Shown: positions 22,014 to 31,018 of the stretch, piece after piece
How the letters are laid out: each line of letters starts with the position of its first letter
How positions within the stretch are numbered: position 1 is the stretch's first letter
Made by a program: the position numbers and the translations under genes
Assembly: GCA_002085025.1 (NCBI GenBank)
Contig: MZGK01000001.1
Span: 1 to 38,477, forward strand
Reading direction: 5' to 3'
DNA from: Candidatus Omnitrophica bacterium 4484_213
GTDB taxonomy: Bacteria; Omnitrophota; 4484-213
Length of the DNA: 38,477 nucleotides
The notes under the pieces: model-generated
Database searches by the model: none
The model's input: the letters and a program-made list of their open reading frames with translations, nothing else
What the model was told of the DNA's origin: nothing

Positions 22014-23024
22014 TTTCTCTTTCAGTTCCTCCTGCGTCACTGCGGAAATTCCTACTTTGCCTACTACAATACCGGCAGCATAATTAGAGATATGTGCCGC
22101 CTCTTGCATTGTCGCTCCGGCGCAAAGAGCCAGAGAAAAAACTGCAATTACTGTATCGCCAGCTCCGGAGACATCAAAAACATCTTGAGCAACGGTAGGA
22201 ATACGGGCAATCTTCCCTTTCTCAAACAAACACATCCCCTTTTCTCCCAAAGTAATCAGTACTGCCTTGCATTTCAATCTTTGGAGAAGTTTTTTCCCAA
22301 TGTCTTCTAAATTATCCTTTCTTAAGCGAGGACACAAACTCTGGACTGCCTTTAGCGCCTCCTGATAATTAGGAGTAATCGCACTGACCCCCTCGTAATA
22401 GGAAAAATGCTCCTCTTTAGGGTCAACTGTAATCATTTTGTCATATAATCTGCTTAATTTGATTACCTCCTCCAAAAGAGCAGGGACAACCACTCCTTTA
22501 CCATAGTCCTCAATTAAAACCAGGTCTACCTCACGAATCTTTTTCTTAATATAGTCCAAAAATTGGCAAAAATCATTCTGGCTAAGAGGAGTAGTTTTTT
22601 CTTCGTCAACCCGCACAACCTGCTGATGGCGGGCAATTATCCGCGTCTTAAGGGTCGTTGGCCTTTCTTTATCAATCACTACTCCTCCGATCTCAATCTT
22701 CCTTTTTTTTAACTCCCTAAGTAAAATCTGACCATAACTGTCCTTGCCAACCACCCCACAGGGATAAACCTTTGCTCCCAGGGAATGGATATTGTTCACC
22801 ACATTCAGCGCCCCTCCGAGCATAAATGTCTTTTTCTCCACAAAAACCACCGGGATAGGGGCTTCTGGTGAGATGCGCGAGACATCTCCCCAAATAAACT
22901 GGTCAAGAATAAAATCACCGATTACTAAAATCTTCGCTTTCGGGAAATGCTCTACTAATGAGGTTAGTAGCGAAGCAGAAAATTTTGCTTTGTTGGGCTG
23001 AATTGTCAATTTTGCATTTTGCAT
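21975..23024 (-). CDS. Heptose-7-phosphate kinase (HldE kinase-domain type)
   Basis: It phosphorylates D-glycero-manno-heptose 7-phosphate (ribokinase/PfkB fold) for LPS core heptose. Motifs are ILVIGDFILDQFIWGDVSRISPEAPIP, MLGGALNVVNNI, VRVDEE, the GAGD signature FDVSGAGDTVIAVF and AGIVVGKVGISAV. At 349 aa it has only the kinase domain, with no fused nucleotidyltransferase as in E. coli HldE. The first residues (MQNAKLTIQ) lie in a TTTTGCA heptamer tract and the last (YKSENKESEA) in a GCTTGTA element. Start at 23024 is by position; a start closer to the conserved region is possible. Confidence 0.93.
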   Translation of the reverse strand: MQNAKLTIQPNKAKFSASLLTSLVEHFPKAKILVIGDFILDQFIWGDVSRISPEAPIPVVFVEKKTFMLGGALNVVNNIHSLGAKVYPCGVVGKDSYGQILLRELKKRKIEIGGVVIDKERPTTLKTRIIARHQQVVRVDEEKTTPLSQNDFCQFLDYIKKKIREVDLVLIEDYGKGVVVPALLEEVIKLSRLYDKMITVDPKEEHFSYYEGVSAITPNYQEALKAVQSLCPRLRKDNLEDIGKKLLQRLKCKAVLITLGEKGMCLFEKGKIARIPTVAQDVFDVSGAGDTVIAVFSLALCAGATMQEAAHISNYAAGIVVGKVGISAVTQEELKEKIGYKSENKESEA

Positions 23025-23029
23025 TTTTT

Positions 23030-23097
23030 ATCCTGTTAATAGCGGCTTCATCGCTCCCTCGAGGCAATGTCGGAGATTTAACAGGGTGAATTTCTCA
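23030..23097. repeat. Palindromic element, ACCCTGTTAAAT family, at the 3' end of the broken GT9
   Basis: ATCCTGTTAAT (23030-23040) and ATTTAACAGGGT (23086-23097) bracket about 45 bp. The TAA of the last GT9 fragment comes from the repeat terminus, as in hpt. Confidence 0.7.
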
Positions 23098-24131
23098 ATA
23101 GTTCTCTTGCCGCCTCTAATACCTCTTCTGGTTTAACCGAATTCATAGAGGAACCATTTTTTATTACTCTGCTTTTCTTGCCCAAAGGCTTAAATCTCTG
23201 GACATCTGTAGGTCCAAAAATTCCAATAGTAGGAGTTCTTAATAAGCTTGCTATCTGCATCGGGGCGCTGTCGTTACCGATAAAAAGAGCGCATATCTTC
23301 AACAACACAGCCAGTTCTTTTAAATCTATCTCGCCATCTAATCGCAAAGGCTCCTCTGCAGTTAAAGAAATAACCTCATTAATAACTCCCTTTTCTTCCT
23401 CACCGCCGACTAAAATTACCTTTCCTTGCTCTGTCAACTTATCGACTAAACAGGCAAAGTTCTCTGGGCCCCATCTTTTTTTCTTGTCTCTTGCCCGGGG
23501 GCTAAAACAATCAGTTTGTCTTCTGGGTAAATCCCCTTGTCTGCGAGCAACTCATCTATTCTTCTCTCCTCAACAGAGCTAATTCCCAAGGGATTGCCAA
23601 AAGAAAAATTAGTAACCCCTGTTAGAAAAGGCGGGGCTTTAACCCCGTCCTTTCTTAATAAGCCCCGCACCAAGAATTGGTGCGGGGTAAACATCCTTTC
23701 CCCGCCCACGGAGGGGTAGGGCTTTCTAACGGGGTAAAATCTACGCCACTGAGTTTCAACTTACAGAGATGAAAATCCCTTTTGTGCCTGATTTGTTCAG
23801 GTACTCTAAACAACAAAGGAGTGTGGTACCTTGCCCCGATAAGCAGAGGAAAAAGGCTATGTCGGAGGTCAACTATCAAATCATATTTTTCCTTTCTCAA
23901 CTTTAAAACCAATTTAATCTTCTCCGACAAAATAATTCTCTTGTCGTAAATAATCGTTTGACGAAAATAAGGAATTTTCCTAAAGAGTCCTTGCGCCCGC
24001 GGGCCTACCAGAACATCCAATTGGGCAGAAGGGAATCTCTCTTTTAATACCAAAGCCACGGGAAGCGTTAAAACCGCATCTCCGATGTTGGTGAGAGTGG
24101 TTAAAAGAATTTTGCGAATGTTCTTTAACAT
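23078..24131 (-). pseudogene. GT9 (heptosyltransferase-like) gene broken by an element and a frameshift
   Basis: The three ORFs at 24131-23655, 23709-23446 and 23437-23078 are successive parts of one GT9 protein. They show LLTTLTNIGDAVLTLPVALVLKE and DLIVDLRHSLFPLLIGA, then NFSFGNPLGISSVEERRIDELL and LIVLAPG, then ICALFIGNDSAPMQIASLLRTPTIGIFGPTD. The first break is a ~125-bp palindromic element at 23613-23737. The second is a one-base shift near 23490: ARDKKKRWGPENFACLVDKL continues in another frame. The gene sits upstream of the heptose kinase, fitting an LPS inner-core role, but as read it cannot make the full protein. Confidence 0.87.
23613..23737. mobile_element. MITE-like palindromic element inserted in a GT9 gene
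   Basis: Inverted termini AACCCCTGTTAGAAA (23614-23628) and TTTCTAACGGGGT (23723-23735) enclose two more palindromes, including the perfect CCCCGCACCA/TGGTGCGGGG (23663-23687). There is no ORF of its own. It interrupts GT9 homology exactly, and a sibling with the same termini lies at 7198-7300. Confidence 0.7.
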
Positions 24132-24164
24132 TGTTTATCTTAAGGCTCGGGTTGTGTCGCTAAA

Positions 24165-24277
24165 AGGGTTAGTAAGGGCAATAAGGGATAGAAAGGGTTA
24201 GAATAAAAGAGAATGGAGAAAGCAGTAAGGTAAATTCTAGCCCCCTTTGCTAACCCCTGCTACCCCTTACTAACCCT
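24165..24277. repeat. Long inverted repeat of AGGGTTAGTA units overlapping the ilvD stop
   Basis: AGGGTTAGTAAGGG (24165-24178) is perfectly repeated inverted at 24264-24277, inside longer arms of AAGGGnnAnnA units of 9-10 bp. The ilvD stop codon (24270-24272) and its last residues are within the right arm. A sister element is at 31019-31121. Confidence 0.8.
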
Positions 24278-25940
24278 CACTATCCCTAAAGACTGCCCCC
24301 TTTCCTGCCGAGCTCACCCTTTGGGCATAGCGATAAAGATAACCCTGTTTTATCTTTGCTGGGGGACGCTTCCATTTTCTTAAGCGCTCTTCTATTTCCT
24401 GCGGCGAAAGCTCCAGAGTCAACTTTTTATTGGGAATGTCAATCTCGATAATATCGCCATTCCGAACAATGGCAATCGGACCACCTTCAGCGGCCTCCGG
24501 AGAGATATGCCCAATAGAGGCTCCGCGTGTTCCTCCGGAGAACCTTCCATCAGTCAGCAAAGCAACATCTTTGTCTAATCCAATACCAGCAATAGCCGAT
24601 GTTGGCGAAAGCATCTCCTGCATTCCCGGACCACCTTTGGGTCCCTCATAGCGGATAACCACTACATCGCCTTTGTTAATCCTTCTATTTATGATTGCCT
24701 TCATTGCTTCCTCTTCGCTGTCAAAAACTCGGGCTTCCCCTCTATGCCTAAGCATTGTTTTATCCACTGCGGATTGCTTTACTACCGCTCCCTCAGGGGC
24801 TAAGTTCCCTCGCAAAATAGCAATCCCGCCTTCTCGGCTATAAGGATTGCTTATCGGACGGATGACTTCTCTATCCAATATTCTTTTGTTCTTTATATTC
24901 TCACCAACTCTTTTACCTGTTACTGTAATTAGATTCTTCCTCACCAATCCTTTTTTGCTCAATTCTGCCATTACTGCCGGAATTCCGCCGGCGCGGTCTA
25001 AATCCTCTAAGTGGTGTTTTCCAGCCGGGGAAAGGCGACAAAGATTAGGGGTCTTTTTACTCACCTTATTAAAGAGTTCCAAATCCAATTTAATCCCGGC
25101 TTCGTTGGCAATTGCTGGCAGATGCAAAACAGTATTGGTTGAACTACCCAGAGCCATCTCTACAGTTAGAGCATTCTCAAATGCGGGAAGTGTCCCAATA
25201 TCGCGCGGCTTTATATTTTCTGCCACGAGTTCCATTATCTTCATCCCGGCCATCTTTGCTAATCTCATCCTCTTAGCGCTGACCGCCGGAATAGTCCCAT
25301 TACCGGGCAGAGCCATCCCCAAGGCCTCGCTCAAGCAGTTCATTGAGTTAGCGGTGAACATCCCCGAGCAAGAACCCGCGCCAGGACAGCCTTCATCTTC
25401 TAACTCCTTTAATTCCTTTTTATTGATTTTGTTAGCCGCAAGTTTCCCCACTCCTTCAAATACAGAGATGAGGTCTATACTTTGGCCATGTAAAAAACCA
25501 GCAAGCATTGGTCCACCGCTGATTATTATTGCCGGGATATTTATTCGCAAGGCAGCCATCAGCATCCCGGGAACAATCTTATCGCAATTAGTTACTAAAA
25601 CCAAGCCGTCAAAGGGGCAGGCCTTTGCCACTGTCTCGATAGAATCGGCAATCAGCTCGCGCGAAGGCAGAGAGTATTTCATCCCCAAGTGATTCATTGC
25701 AATCCCGTCGCAGACACCGATAACTGGAAACTCCATCGGTGTACCCCCCGCCATACGCACTCCATCCTTTGCCGCCTGGGTAATCCTATCTAAATGGATA
25801 TGCCCGGGAATCAGTTCATTGGCTGAATTCACTACTCCGATAATCGGCCGGTTTAATTCCTCATCTGTATAACCCATTGCCTTAAACAAAGAGCGATGCG
25901 GTGCTCTTTTTATCCCCTTTTTCATCAAATCCGAACGCAT
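24270..25940 (-). CDS. ilvD: Dihydroxy-acid dehydratase
   Basis: IlvD dehydrates dihydroxy-acids in valine and isoleucine synthesis and yields ketoisovalerate, which PanB also uses. It is an iron-sulphur enzyme; the three cluster cysteines can be read in [23 protein letters not shown] and [18 protein letters not shown]. Other motifs are [21 protein letters not shown] and [13 protein letters not shown]. The start at ATG 25940 ([10 protein letters not shown]) is chosen because GGAGG lies just before it; the track's 25988 start is upstream. The last residues (RDSEG) come from the AGGGTTAGTA repeat. About 230 bp of structured, repeat-rich leader precedes it. Confidence 0.97.
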   Translation of the reverse strand: MRSDLMKKGIKRAPHRSLFKAMGYTDEELNRPIIGVVNSANELIPGHIHLDRITQAAKDGVRMAGGTPMEFPVIGVCDGIAMNHLGMKYSLPSRELIADSIETVAKACPFDGLVLVTNCDKIVPGMLMAALRINIPAIIISGGPMLAGFLHGQSIDLISVFEGVGKLAANKINKKELKELEDEGCPGAGSCSGMFTANSMNCLSEALGMALPGNGTIPAVSAKRMRLAKMAGMKIMELVAENIKPRDIGTLPAFENALTVEMALGSSTNTVLHLPAIANEAGIKLDLELFNKVSKKTPNLCRLSPAGKHHLEDLDRAGGIPAVMAELSKKGLVRKNLITVTGKRVGENIKNKRILDREVIRPISNPYSREGGIAILRGNLAPEGAVVKQSAVDKTMLRHRGEARVFDSEEEAMKAIINRRINKGDVVVIRYEGPKGGPGMQEMLSPTSAIAGIGLDKDVALLTDGRFSGGTRGASIGHISPEAAEGGPIAIVRNGDIIEIDIPNKKLTLELSPQEIEERLRKWKRPPAKIKQGYLYRYAQRVSSAGKGAVFRDSEG

Positions 25941-25996
25941 AATTGCCTCCTTACTTGCTTCGCAATACTTCGTTGCCTTACTCGCCAAATCCTTAT

Positions 25997-26109
25997 AGGG
26001 GCAATTCCTTATAAGAACGATAGAGAAACTGTTCTTGATAATACCTGCTAGAGAAGTTGCCCCTAATTATACTTGCAGGCGAGAGCCAAAGCCCCGAAGT
26101 TTCGGGGCT
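25997..26109 (-). promoter_or_regulatory. Structured leader upstream of ilvD
   Basis: AGGGGCAA (25997-26004) pairs with TTGCCCCT (26057-26064) around an inner AAGAAC/GTTCTT stem. A second hairpin AGCCCCGAA/TTCGGGGCT lies at 26090-26109. This could be a regulatory leader for ilvD or a palindromic repeat. I see no T-box signature or leader peptide rich in Leu/Ile/Val. Confidence 0.35.
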
Positions 26110-26171
26110 GAAGATAAAAGCATAATTAGCAGAAATTCTTTAGCTTGCAACCTGTAACTTGTAATCTATTG

Positions 26172-26348
26172 TCAACTACACAACTTGGGCACCTTGCTTG
26201 CAAAAATTAATATTCTTTGTCCGAAGTGTCCGAAGTTTCGCTTCGGACAACTTCCGATATCTTCCGATATTTCACGCGTCTCTTGAACCAATTTATCGGC
26301 AAATTCCACAAGAGCGGTATCAGTATCAGAGAAATGCTTTATTTTCAT
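26172..26348 (-). CDS. DUF2283-like small protein with a repeat-derived C-terminus
   Basis: This 58-codon frame is below the track cut-off. The N-terminal half MKIKHFSDTDTALVEF, VQETREISEDI is the pattern of DUF2283 proteins, which often accompany small toxin-antitoxin-like genes. After SEDI the expected D/E-G-x-LVGIEI end is missing. It is replaced by residues encoded by a tandem ATATCGGAAG and the palindrome TGTCCGAAGTTTCGCTTCGG, giving GSCPKRNFGHFGQ. A recent insertion or decay is likely. AAGGATG precedes the ATG. No partner gene is seen next to it. Confidence 0.6.
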   Translation of the reverse strand: MKIKHFSDTDTALVEFADKLVQETREISEDIGSCPKRNFGHFGQRILIFASKVPKLCS

Positions 26349-26387
26349 AATTTATCATCCTTGGCAAGAACTCTTTATTCTGTTGCT

Positions 26388-26861
26388 CTATTGCTCTTTT
26401 TTAAACCACGCTTTTACTGTAGGGCGAGTAAAATAATAGATAAAACATATATAGATACAAATAGTAAGAAAAGTCGTTATCTTAAAAGAACCCATTATAA
26501 AATTTGATAGATATTTTGTTCCGTTCATTCTGATAAATTCAAAAATACCATATGCTTTTGGCAACAAAACCATTGTTAACCAAAATATATTTAAGATAAC
26601 AATCAATTTTCTTCCCCATTCTTTGGTTTTTAATACTGATATACCGGCTATTATCCCTGGAACATAAAAAATGAATGTTTGAAGAGCAGATCTATAAACT
26701 GTATTTCTATTCATAAAAGGAGTAAGGCGAAAGAAATCTTCTTGGGTAACACTTAAAGAAAGAATAACGCCAATAGAACACAATAAAAGGATAAGTCCAT
26801 CCATTACAATCTCAGACCAACCTAATATAGTTACGCCAACAGGTCTTTTATTCATCATCAT
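26388..26861 (-). CDS. Small integral membrane protein of unknown function
   Basis: The 157-residue protein begins MMMNKRPVGVTILGWSEIV and has about four hydrophobic helices (near residues 14-36, 60-80, 86-106 and 126-148). It ends with the basic KAWFKKEQ. There are no catalytic motifs. The KRPxGVTILGW start resembles small membrane proteins I recall from uncultured lineages, without known function. It overlaps the 3' end of ileS by 14 bp and so is probably coupled to it. Three ATGs in a row leave the exact start open. Confidence 0.65.
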   Translation of the reverse strand: MMMNKRPVGVTILGWSEIVMDGLILLLCSIGVILSLSVTQEDFFRLTPFMNRNTVYRSALQTFIFYVPGIIAGISVLKTKEWGRKLIVILNIFWLTMVLLPKAYGIFEFIRMNGTKYLSNFIMGSFKITTFLTICIYICFIYYFTRPTVKAWFKKEQ

Positions 26862-29757
26862 TTTCTCTTTTAGTTTGTAGCTTGCAGCGTGTGGCGTGCA
26901 TCACTCCCACGCACCTCTCACATAAATCCGGATACCTCTTATCTTTGCCCACACTCTCGGAATAATTCCAGCAGCGAGCGCACTTATTGCCCCTCGCATG
27001 TTCAACAGCAACTTCTAAATCCTTCTCTCCTTCTTTGACTTCTACTTGAGAAACAACAAAGATAGAGGGTAAATCCTTTTTGCTTTCTAATAAAAAATTT
27101 TTCAAGTTTTCATTCCCCACTTTTAAAACAACCTTTGCCTCGAGGGGGCTACCGATTTCCTTTTCAAACCTCTTTTCTTCCAATCTCTCACAAACCTTGT
27201 TTCTAATCTCAAAGAGTCTATCCCATTTCCCTTTTAATTGTTTATCTACCTTCTTTTCTAACTTGGGCCAGGAACAAAGATGCACGCTTTCTTCTTTTAT
27301 CCCCGGAATATACTTCCAAACCTCCTCAGCAGTAAAACATAAAATAGGAGCAATTATCTTAGTTAAGGTCAATAAAATTTGATAAAGCACGGTCTGCGCG
27401 GCACGTCGTTCTGATGAATCCTTAGCAAAGGTATACAAACGGTCCTTGAGAATATCCAGATAGAGGGCACTCATTTTTATCGCACAGAAATTCTGAAGCA
27501 ATTGGCAGACCTTGTAAAACTGAAATTCCTCATAAGCGGCTGTAACCTCTCTCAGCAAAATCTCGCTCTCTCCCAGTGCCCATTTATCTATTTCCATCAG
27601 TTTACTATATTCTATTCTATTTTTTTGATGATCAAAATCAAATAGATTAGATAGTAGAAAACGCAGCGTATTTCGAATCCGTCGATAGGATTGAACCGTA
27701 GTATCCAAGATAGAAGAAGAAAGTTTGATATCCTCATTGTAGTCGGCTGAAGCTACCCATAAACGCAAAATATCTGCTCCATTCTCTTGGATTATCTCCT
27801 GAGGAGAAATAACATTGCCCAGGGATTTGGACATCTTCTTTCCTTCACCATCAACTACAAATCCGTGAGTAAGCACTGCCTTAAAAGGCGAACTACCCTT
27901 GAGGGCTACACCGGTTAATAAAGAAGATTGAAACCAACCCCGATGTTGGTCGCTGCCTTCTAAATATAAATCAGCGGGATAAGTTAAATCTCCTGAGTCC
28001 TCTAAAACTGCATAGTGGCTTATCCCGGAGTCAAACCAGACATCTAAAATATCCTCCCCTTTGATAAACCCCCTTAGAGAACCCTTTGCTCGCTCTGCAA
28101 CACTGCGAACACTGCCCTTACTTTGTTTCATAGGTTTCTCTAACGGGATAAACTGCTTGCCGCCGCACTCCTTACAGGTTATATCCCGAGGCAGAATTTC
28201 CTCAACAGAGCGATTGAACCAACCCTCAATTCCCTCTTTTTTTACTAACTCCTCTACACTATCTAAAACCTCCTCATTGACTAACTCCCTCCCACAGTTG
28301 GCACAATAAAATACAGGAATAGGCACGCCCCAGTATCTCTGCCGCGACAGACACCAATCAGGCCTGAAGAGAAGCATATTTGCCATTCTCTTCTTTCCCC
28401 AAGCGGGAATCCAATCTATTTGATTATTAGTAAAACTTATAGATTTTTCTCTCAGATTAAAATGGTCAACCTTCATAAACCACTGCTTAGTTGCCCGAAA
28501 GATAACCTCTTTTTTGCACCGCCAGCAATGAGGATAGGAATGCTCAATCTCTTCTTCAACCGGCAAAAGCATCTCTTCTCGTTGGAGTTTTTTAACTATC
28601 TCTTTGTTAGCAGAAAAAACATCCATCCCTTTAAAAAATTGGACATCATCGGCGAACCTTCCTTTTTCATCCACTGGACTGATAATCGGCAGTTTATACT
28701 TCAGGCCTACTTCATAATCCTCTATACCGTGTCCGGGAGCAATGTGCACACAACCCGTTCCCTGCTTCAAATCTACAAAATCAGCCAACACCACCTTTGA
28801 GTCTCTCTCTATCCAAGGATGTCGGCACTCTAATCCCTTGAGTTCTTCACCCTTTAGGGTTTTGATAATCTCATAATCCTTTATCCCCGCCTTCTGCATT
28901 ACTTGCCCCACCAAAGCCTTAGCAATAATCAAAACCTCTTCTTGGTTTACGCTTTGCTCTTTGCGCTTTGCAGTTTTTACAAAGGCATATTCTGCCTGTG
29001 GGTGAAGAGCCACAGCCACATTTGCCGGTAGTGTCCAGGGAGTAGTAGTCCAAACAACAAAAGAGGGAAAGGGGTAGAGGGGAAGGGGTAGAGGGGAAGG
29101 GGTAGAGGCTTGTAGCTTAAACTTCACATAGACAGACGGTGAGGAAGCATCCTTATATTCCACCTCTGCCTCGGCTAAAGCGGTTTGACAATTCGGACAC
29201 CAATAAACAGGTTTCAGTTCCCGATAGATATAGCCTCGCTTAAATAATCTATTAAACGCCTGGATAATTTTAAATTCGTATCCCTTATCCATTGTAAGAT
29301 AAGAATTCTCCCAATCAGCGAATACTCCCAATCGCTTAAATTCTTCTTTTTGAATTCGGACAAACCTTTGGGCATAGTCCTTTGCCTTTACGCGGAAATC
29401 ATGCTGACTAATCTGGTCTTTGTCTATTTTTAGTTGCTTGAATAATTGATGCTCTACGGGTAAACCATGACAATCCCAGCCGATAATAAAAGGCGTATCA
29501 AAACCACGCATTGTCTTGTATTTTAGAATAATATCCTTTAAAATCTTATTCAAAGAATGACCAATATGAATATGGCCGTTGGCATAGGGAGGTCCATCGT
29601 GCAAGACATACTTAGGTTTGCCTTTTTGTTTTTTTCTGAGCAAACCATAGATATCTTTATTCTGCCACTCTTTTTCAATTTCTGGTTCCTTTTGCGAAAG
29701 ATTGCCCCGCATTGGGAATTTTGTTTGCGGTAAATTTAATGTTTCTTTGTAGTCCAT
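26848..29757 (-). CDS. ileS: Isoleucyl-tRNA synthetase
   Basis: IleRS charges tRNA-Ile and proofreads valine. The class I signatures are HIGH (in GPPYANGHIHIGHSLNKI) and KMSKS (in GEGKKMSKSLGN); the editing domain motif is WTTTPWTLPANVAVA; the C-terminal zinc site reads CARCWNY and CERC. Start ATG 29757 (MDYKETLNLPQ) is preferred over the TTG at 29763. Repeats add residues at three points: SPLPLPLYPF before the WTTTP motif, TAKRKEQSVNQ, and SVRSVAERAKGSL. The last ~15 residues (HATRCKLQTK) are also repeat-encoded. Otherwise intact over 970 codons. Confidence 0.98.
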   Translation of the reverse strand: MDYKETLNLPQTKFPMRGNLSQKEPEIEKEWQNKDIYGLLRKKQKGKPKYVLHDGPPYANGHIHIGHSLNKILKDIILKYKTMRGFDTPFIIGWDCHGLPVEHQLFKQLKIDKDQISQHDFRVKAKDYAQRFVRIQKEEFKRLGVFADWENSYLTMDKGYEFKIIQAFNRLFKRGYIYRELKPVYWCPNCQTALAEAEVEYKDASSPSVYVKFKLQASTPSPLPLPLYPFPSFVVWTTTPWTLPANVAVALHPQAEYAFVKTAKRKEQSVNQEEVLIIAKALVGQVMQKAGIKDYEIIKTLKGEELKGLECRHPWIERDSKVVLADFVDLKQGTGCVHIAPGHGIEDYEVGLKYKLPIISPVDEKGRFADDVQFFKGMDVFSANKEIVKKLQREEMLLPVEEEIEHSYPHCWRCKKEVIFRATKQWFMKVDHFNLREKSISFTNNQIDWIPAWGKKRMANMLLFRPDWCLSRQRYWGVPIPVFYCANCGRELVNEEVLDSVEELVKKEGIEGWFNRSVEEILPRDITCKECGGKQFIPLEKPMKQSKGSVRSVAERAKGSLRGFIKGEDILDVWFDSGISHYAVLEDSGDLTYPADLYLEGSDQHRGWFQSSLLTGVALKGSSPFKAVLTHGFVVDGEGKKMSKSLGNVISPQEIIQENGADILRLWVASADYNEDIKLSSSILDTTVQSYRRIRNTLRFLLSNLFDFDHQKNRIEYSKLMEIDKWALGESEILLREVTAAYEEFQFYKVCQLLQNFCAIKMSALYLDILKDRLYTFAKDSSERRAAQTVLYQILLTLTKIIAPILCFTAEEVWKYIPGIKEESVHLCSWPKLEKKVDKQLKGKWDRLFEIRNKVCERLEEKRFEKEIGSPLEAKVVLKVGNENLKNFLLESKKDLPSIFVVSQVEVKEGEKDLEVAVEHARGNKCARCWNYSESVGKDKRYPDLCERCVGVMHATRCKLQTKRENDDE
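28944..28971. repeat. GCTTTGC-type heptamers inside ileS
   Basis: Units GGTTTAC, GCTTTGC, TCTTTGC, GCTTTGC follow without gaps. They encode KRKEQSVNQ in the editing region, keeping the frame. Confidence 0.8.
29071..29112. repeat. 14-bp (two-heptamer) tandem repeat inside ileS
   Basis: GGGGTAGAGGGGAA is repeated twice perfectly, then a third degenerate copy follows (GGGGTAGAGGCTTG), running into GCTTGTAGCTT. The total, 42 bp, is divisible by three. It encodes a proline/leucine-rich loop next to the conserved WTTTPW motif. Confidence 0.9.
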
Positions 29758-29784
29758 ATTCAACGCTTCACGCTACAGCCATCA

Positions 29785-29870
29785 ACGAATTTACTAATCT
29801 ATACGAATATACGAATAATTCAAATGCCTCTTATTCGTATATTCGTAAGAGATTCGTAATTCGTAGATAT
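29785..29870. repeat. ACGAATA/ATTCGTA inverted repeat between manC and ileS
   Basis: ATACGAATATACGAAT on the left and ATTCGTATATTCGTAA, ATTCGTAATTCGTAG on the right form an inverted pair of 7-8 bp units. The same unit appears near plsY/kdsA. Confidence 0.65.
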
Positions 29871-29893
29871 ACCTTCTGCTTCAACGTGTATCT

Positions 29894-30982
29894 TTACAAG
29901 AATTTTTTCATTCCTCTTCTTTTACTTATTTCTTTAACCAAGAGTTTTACATCCTGGGTTCTATCCTGCGGACAGACCAAAGTGGCATCCTTTGTTTGGA
30001 TAACTACCAGATTGGACAAACCCAAAACGGCAGTTAATCTCTCTTTGTCTCCGATAATTACGGAATTATAGGTATCTATATGGACAGATTTGCCTCGGCA
30101 GACATTGCCTTTTTCATCCTTTTTATGAAACTCCCAAAACGCCCGCCAGGAACCTAAATCTGTCCAACCAAAGTCTCCTTCTATCAAAAAAACATTTCTT
30201 GCTTTCTCCATAACTCCATAATCAATAGAGATGCTCTTTAAGCCTTTATAGACCTCTTTTATCACCTCTTTCCTTTGTTTTGTTTTCAAGCAATCTTCGA
30301 TCTTCATTAAGCCAGAATAAAGCTGGGGCAGATGTTCTTTTATCGCCTCCAAGATAACCGAAGCCCTCCAAACAAATATTCCGCTATTCCAGAAATAATT
30401 TCCACTTCGTAAAAACTTTTCGGCATCTTCTTTCTTCGGCTTCTCCACAAATCTTTCTACCTGAAAAACTTTCTTTTCCCTTTTTGCCCTATGCCCTATG
30501 CCCTTTGCCCTTTGCACTTTTATATACCCATATCCTGTCGCCGGATAACTCGGTTTTATACCAATAGTCACTAAAGCGTTCTCCTTGCGGGCTATGCTTG
30601 CGGCTAAGGAAAGGACCTTACGAAATTTTGTTTTTTTTCTAATGATATGGTCAGCCGGAAGGCAAACCATTATCCCATCGGGATTCTCTTTCTTAATCAA
30701 AACCGCTCCTAAACCAATAGCCGTGGCGGTATTCCGAGATAAGGGTTCAGCAATAATCTTCTTTCTCTCCAAAAGAACTAATTTTTTCAGAGTAGGAACC
30801 TGCTCTTTATTTGTAATTACAAAAATTCTCTTCTTATCAATAAACGGTTTTAACCTCTCGAGAGTATCCTCAATCATTGTTTTGCGAGTAGCCACCGAAA
30901 GCATCTGCTTAGGGTTTTTTATCCGGCTCTTTGGCCAGAACCGTTTCCCTTTTCCTCCGGCTATTATTAGACAGTATAACAT
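29894..30982 (-). CDS. manC: Mannose-1-phosphate guanylyltransferase
   Basis: It makes GDP-mannose from GTP and mannose 1-phosphate. Motifs are IIAGGKGKRFWPKSRIKNPKQML, EPLSRNTATAIGL, CLPADHII, FVEKP, YFWNSGIFVW and GDFGWTDLGSW. At 362 aa it is the single-domain form without the C-terminal phosphomannose isomerase domain. A run VQRAKGIGHRAKREKK between GYGYIK and VFQVERFVEKP is encoded by TGCCCTA/TGCCCTT heptamers. The GDP-mannose could supply the surface polysaccharide or LPS routes seen elsewhere in the window. Confidence 0.94.
   Translation of the reverse strand: MLYCLIIAGGKGKRFWPKSRIKNPKQMLSVATRKTMIEDTLERLKPFIDKKRIFVITNKEQVPTLKKLVLLERKKIIAEPLSRNTATAIGLGAVLIKKENPDGIMVCLPADHIIRKKTKFRKVLSLAASIARKENALVTIGIKPSYPATGYGYIKVQRAKGIGHRAKREKKVFQVERFVEKPKKEDAEKFLRSGNYFWNSGIFVWRASVILEAIKEHLPQLYSGLMKIEDCLKTKQRKEVIKEVYKGLKSISIDYGVMEKARNVFLIEGDFGWTDLGSWRAFWEFHKKDEKGNVCRGKSVHIDTYNSVIIGDKERLTAVLGLSNLVVIQTKDATLVCPQDRTQDVKLLVKEISKRRGMKKFL
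30485..30519. repeat. Five TGCCCTA/TGCCCTT heptamers inside manC
   Basis: Units TGCCCTA, TGCCCTA, TGCCCTT, TGCCCTT, TGCACTT are contiguous. They add about 12 basic residues in a loop before FVEKP without breaking the frame. Confidence 0.92.
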
Positions 30983-31018
30983 AACTATTAAGTCACCCAG
31001 ACGCCAGTGAGGAGAAAA

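Noticed and set aside
24847-25692. 281-aa plus-strand ORF
   Set aside because: It lies wholly antisense to the well-supported ilvD and has no recognisable motif; long antisense ORFs are common opposite conserved genes.
25941-26171. T-box or leucine/isoleucine attenuator before ilvD
   Set aside because: No T-box core (AGGGTGG-like) and no leader peptide rich in Ile, Leu or Val could be found.
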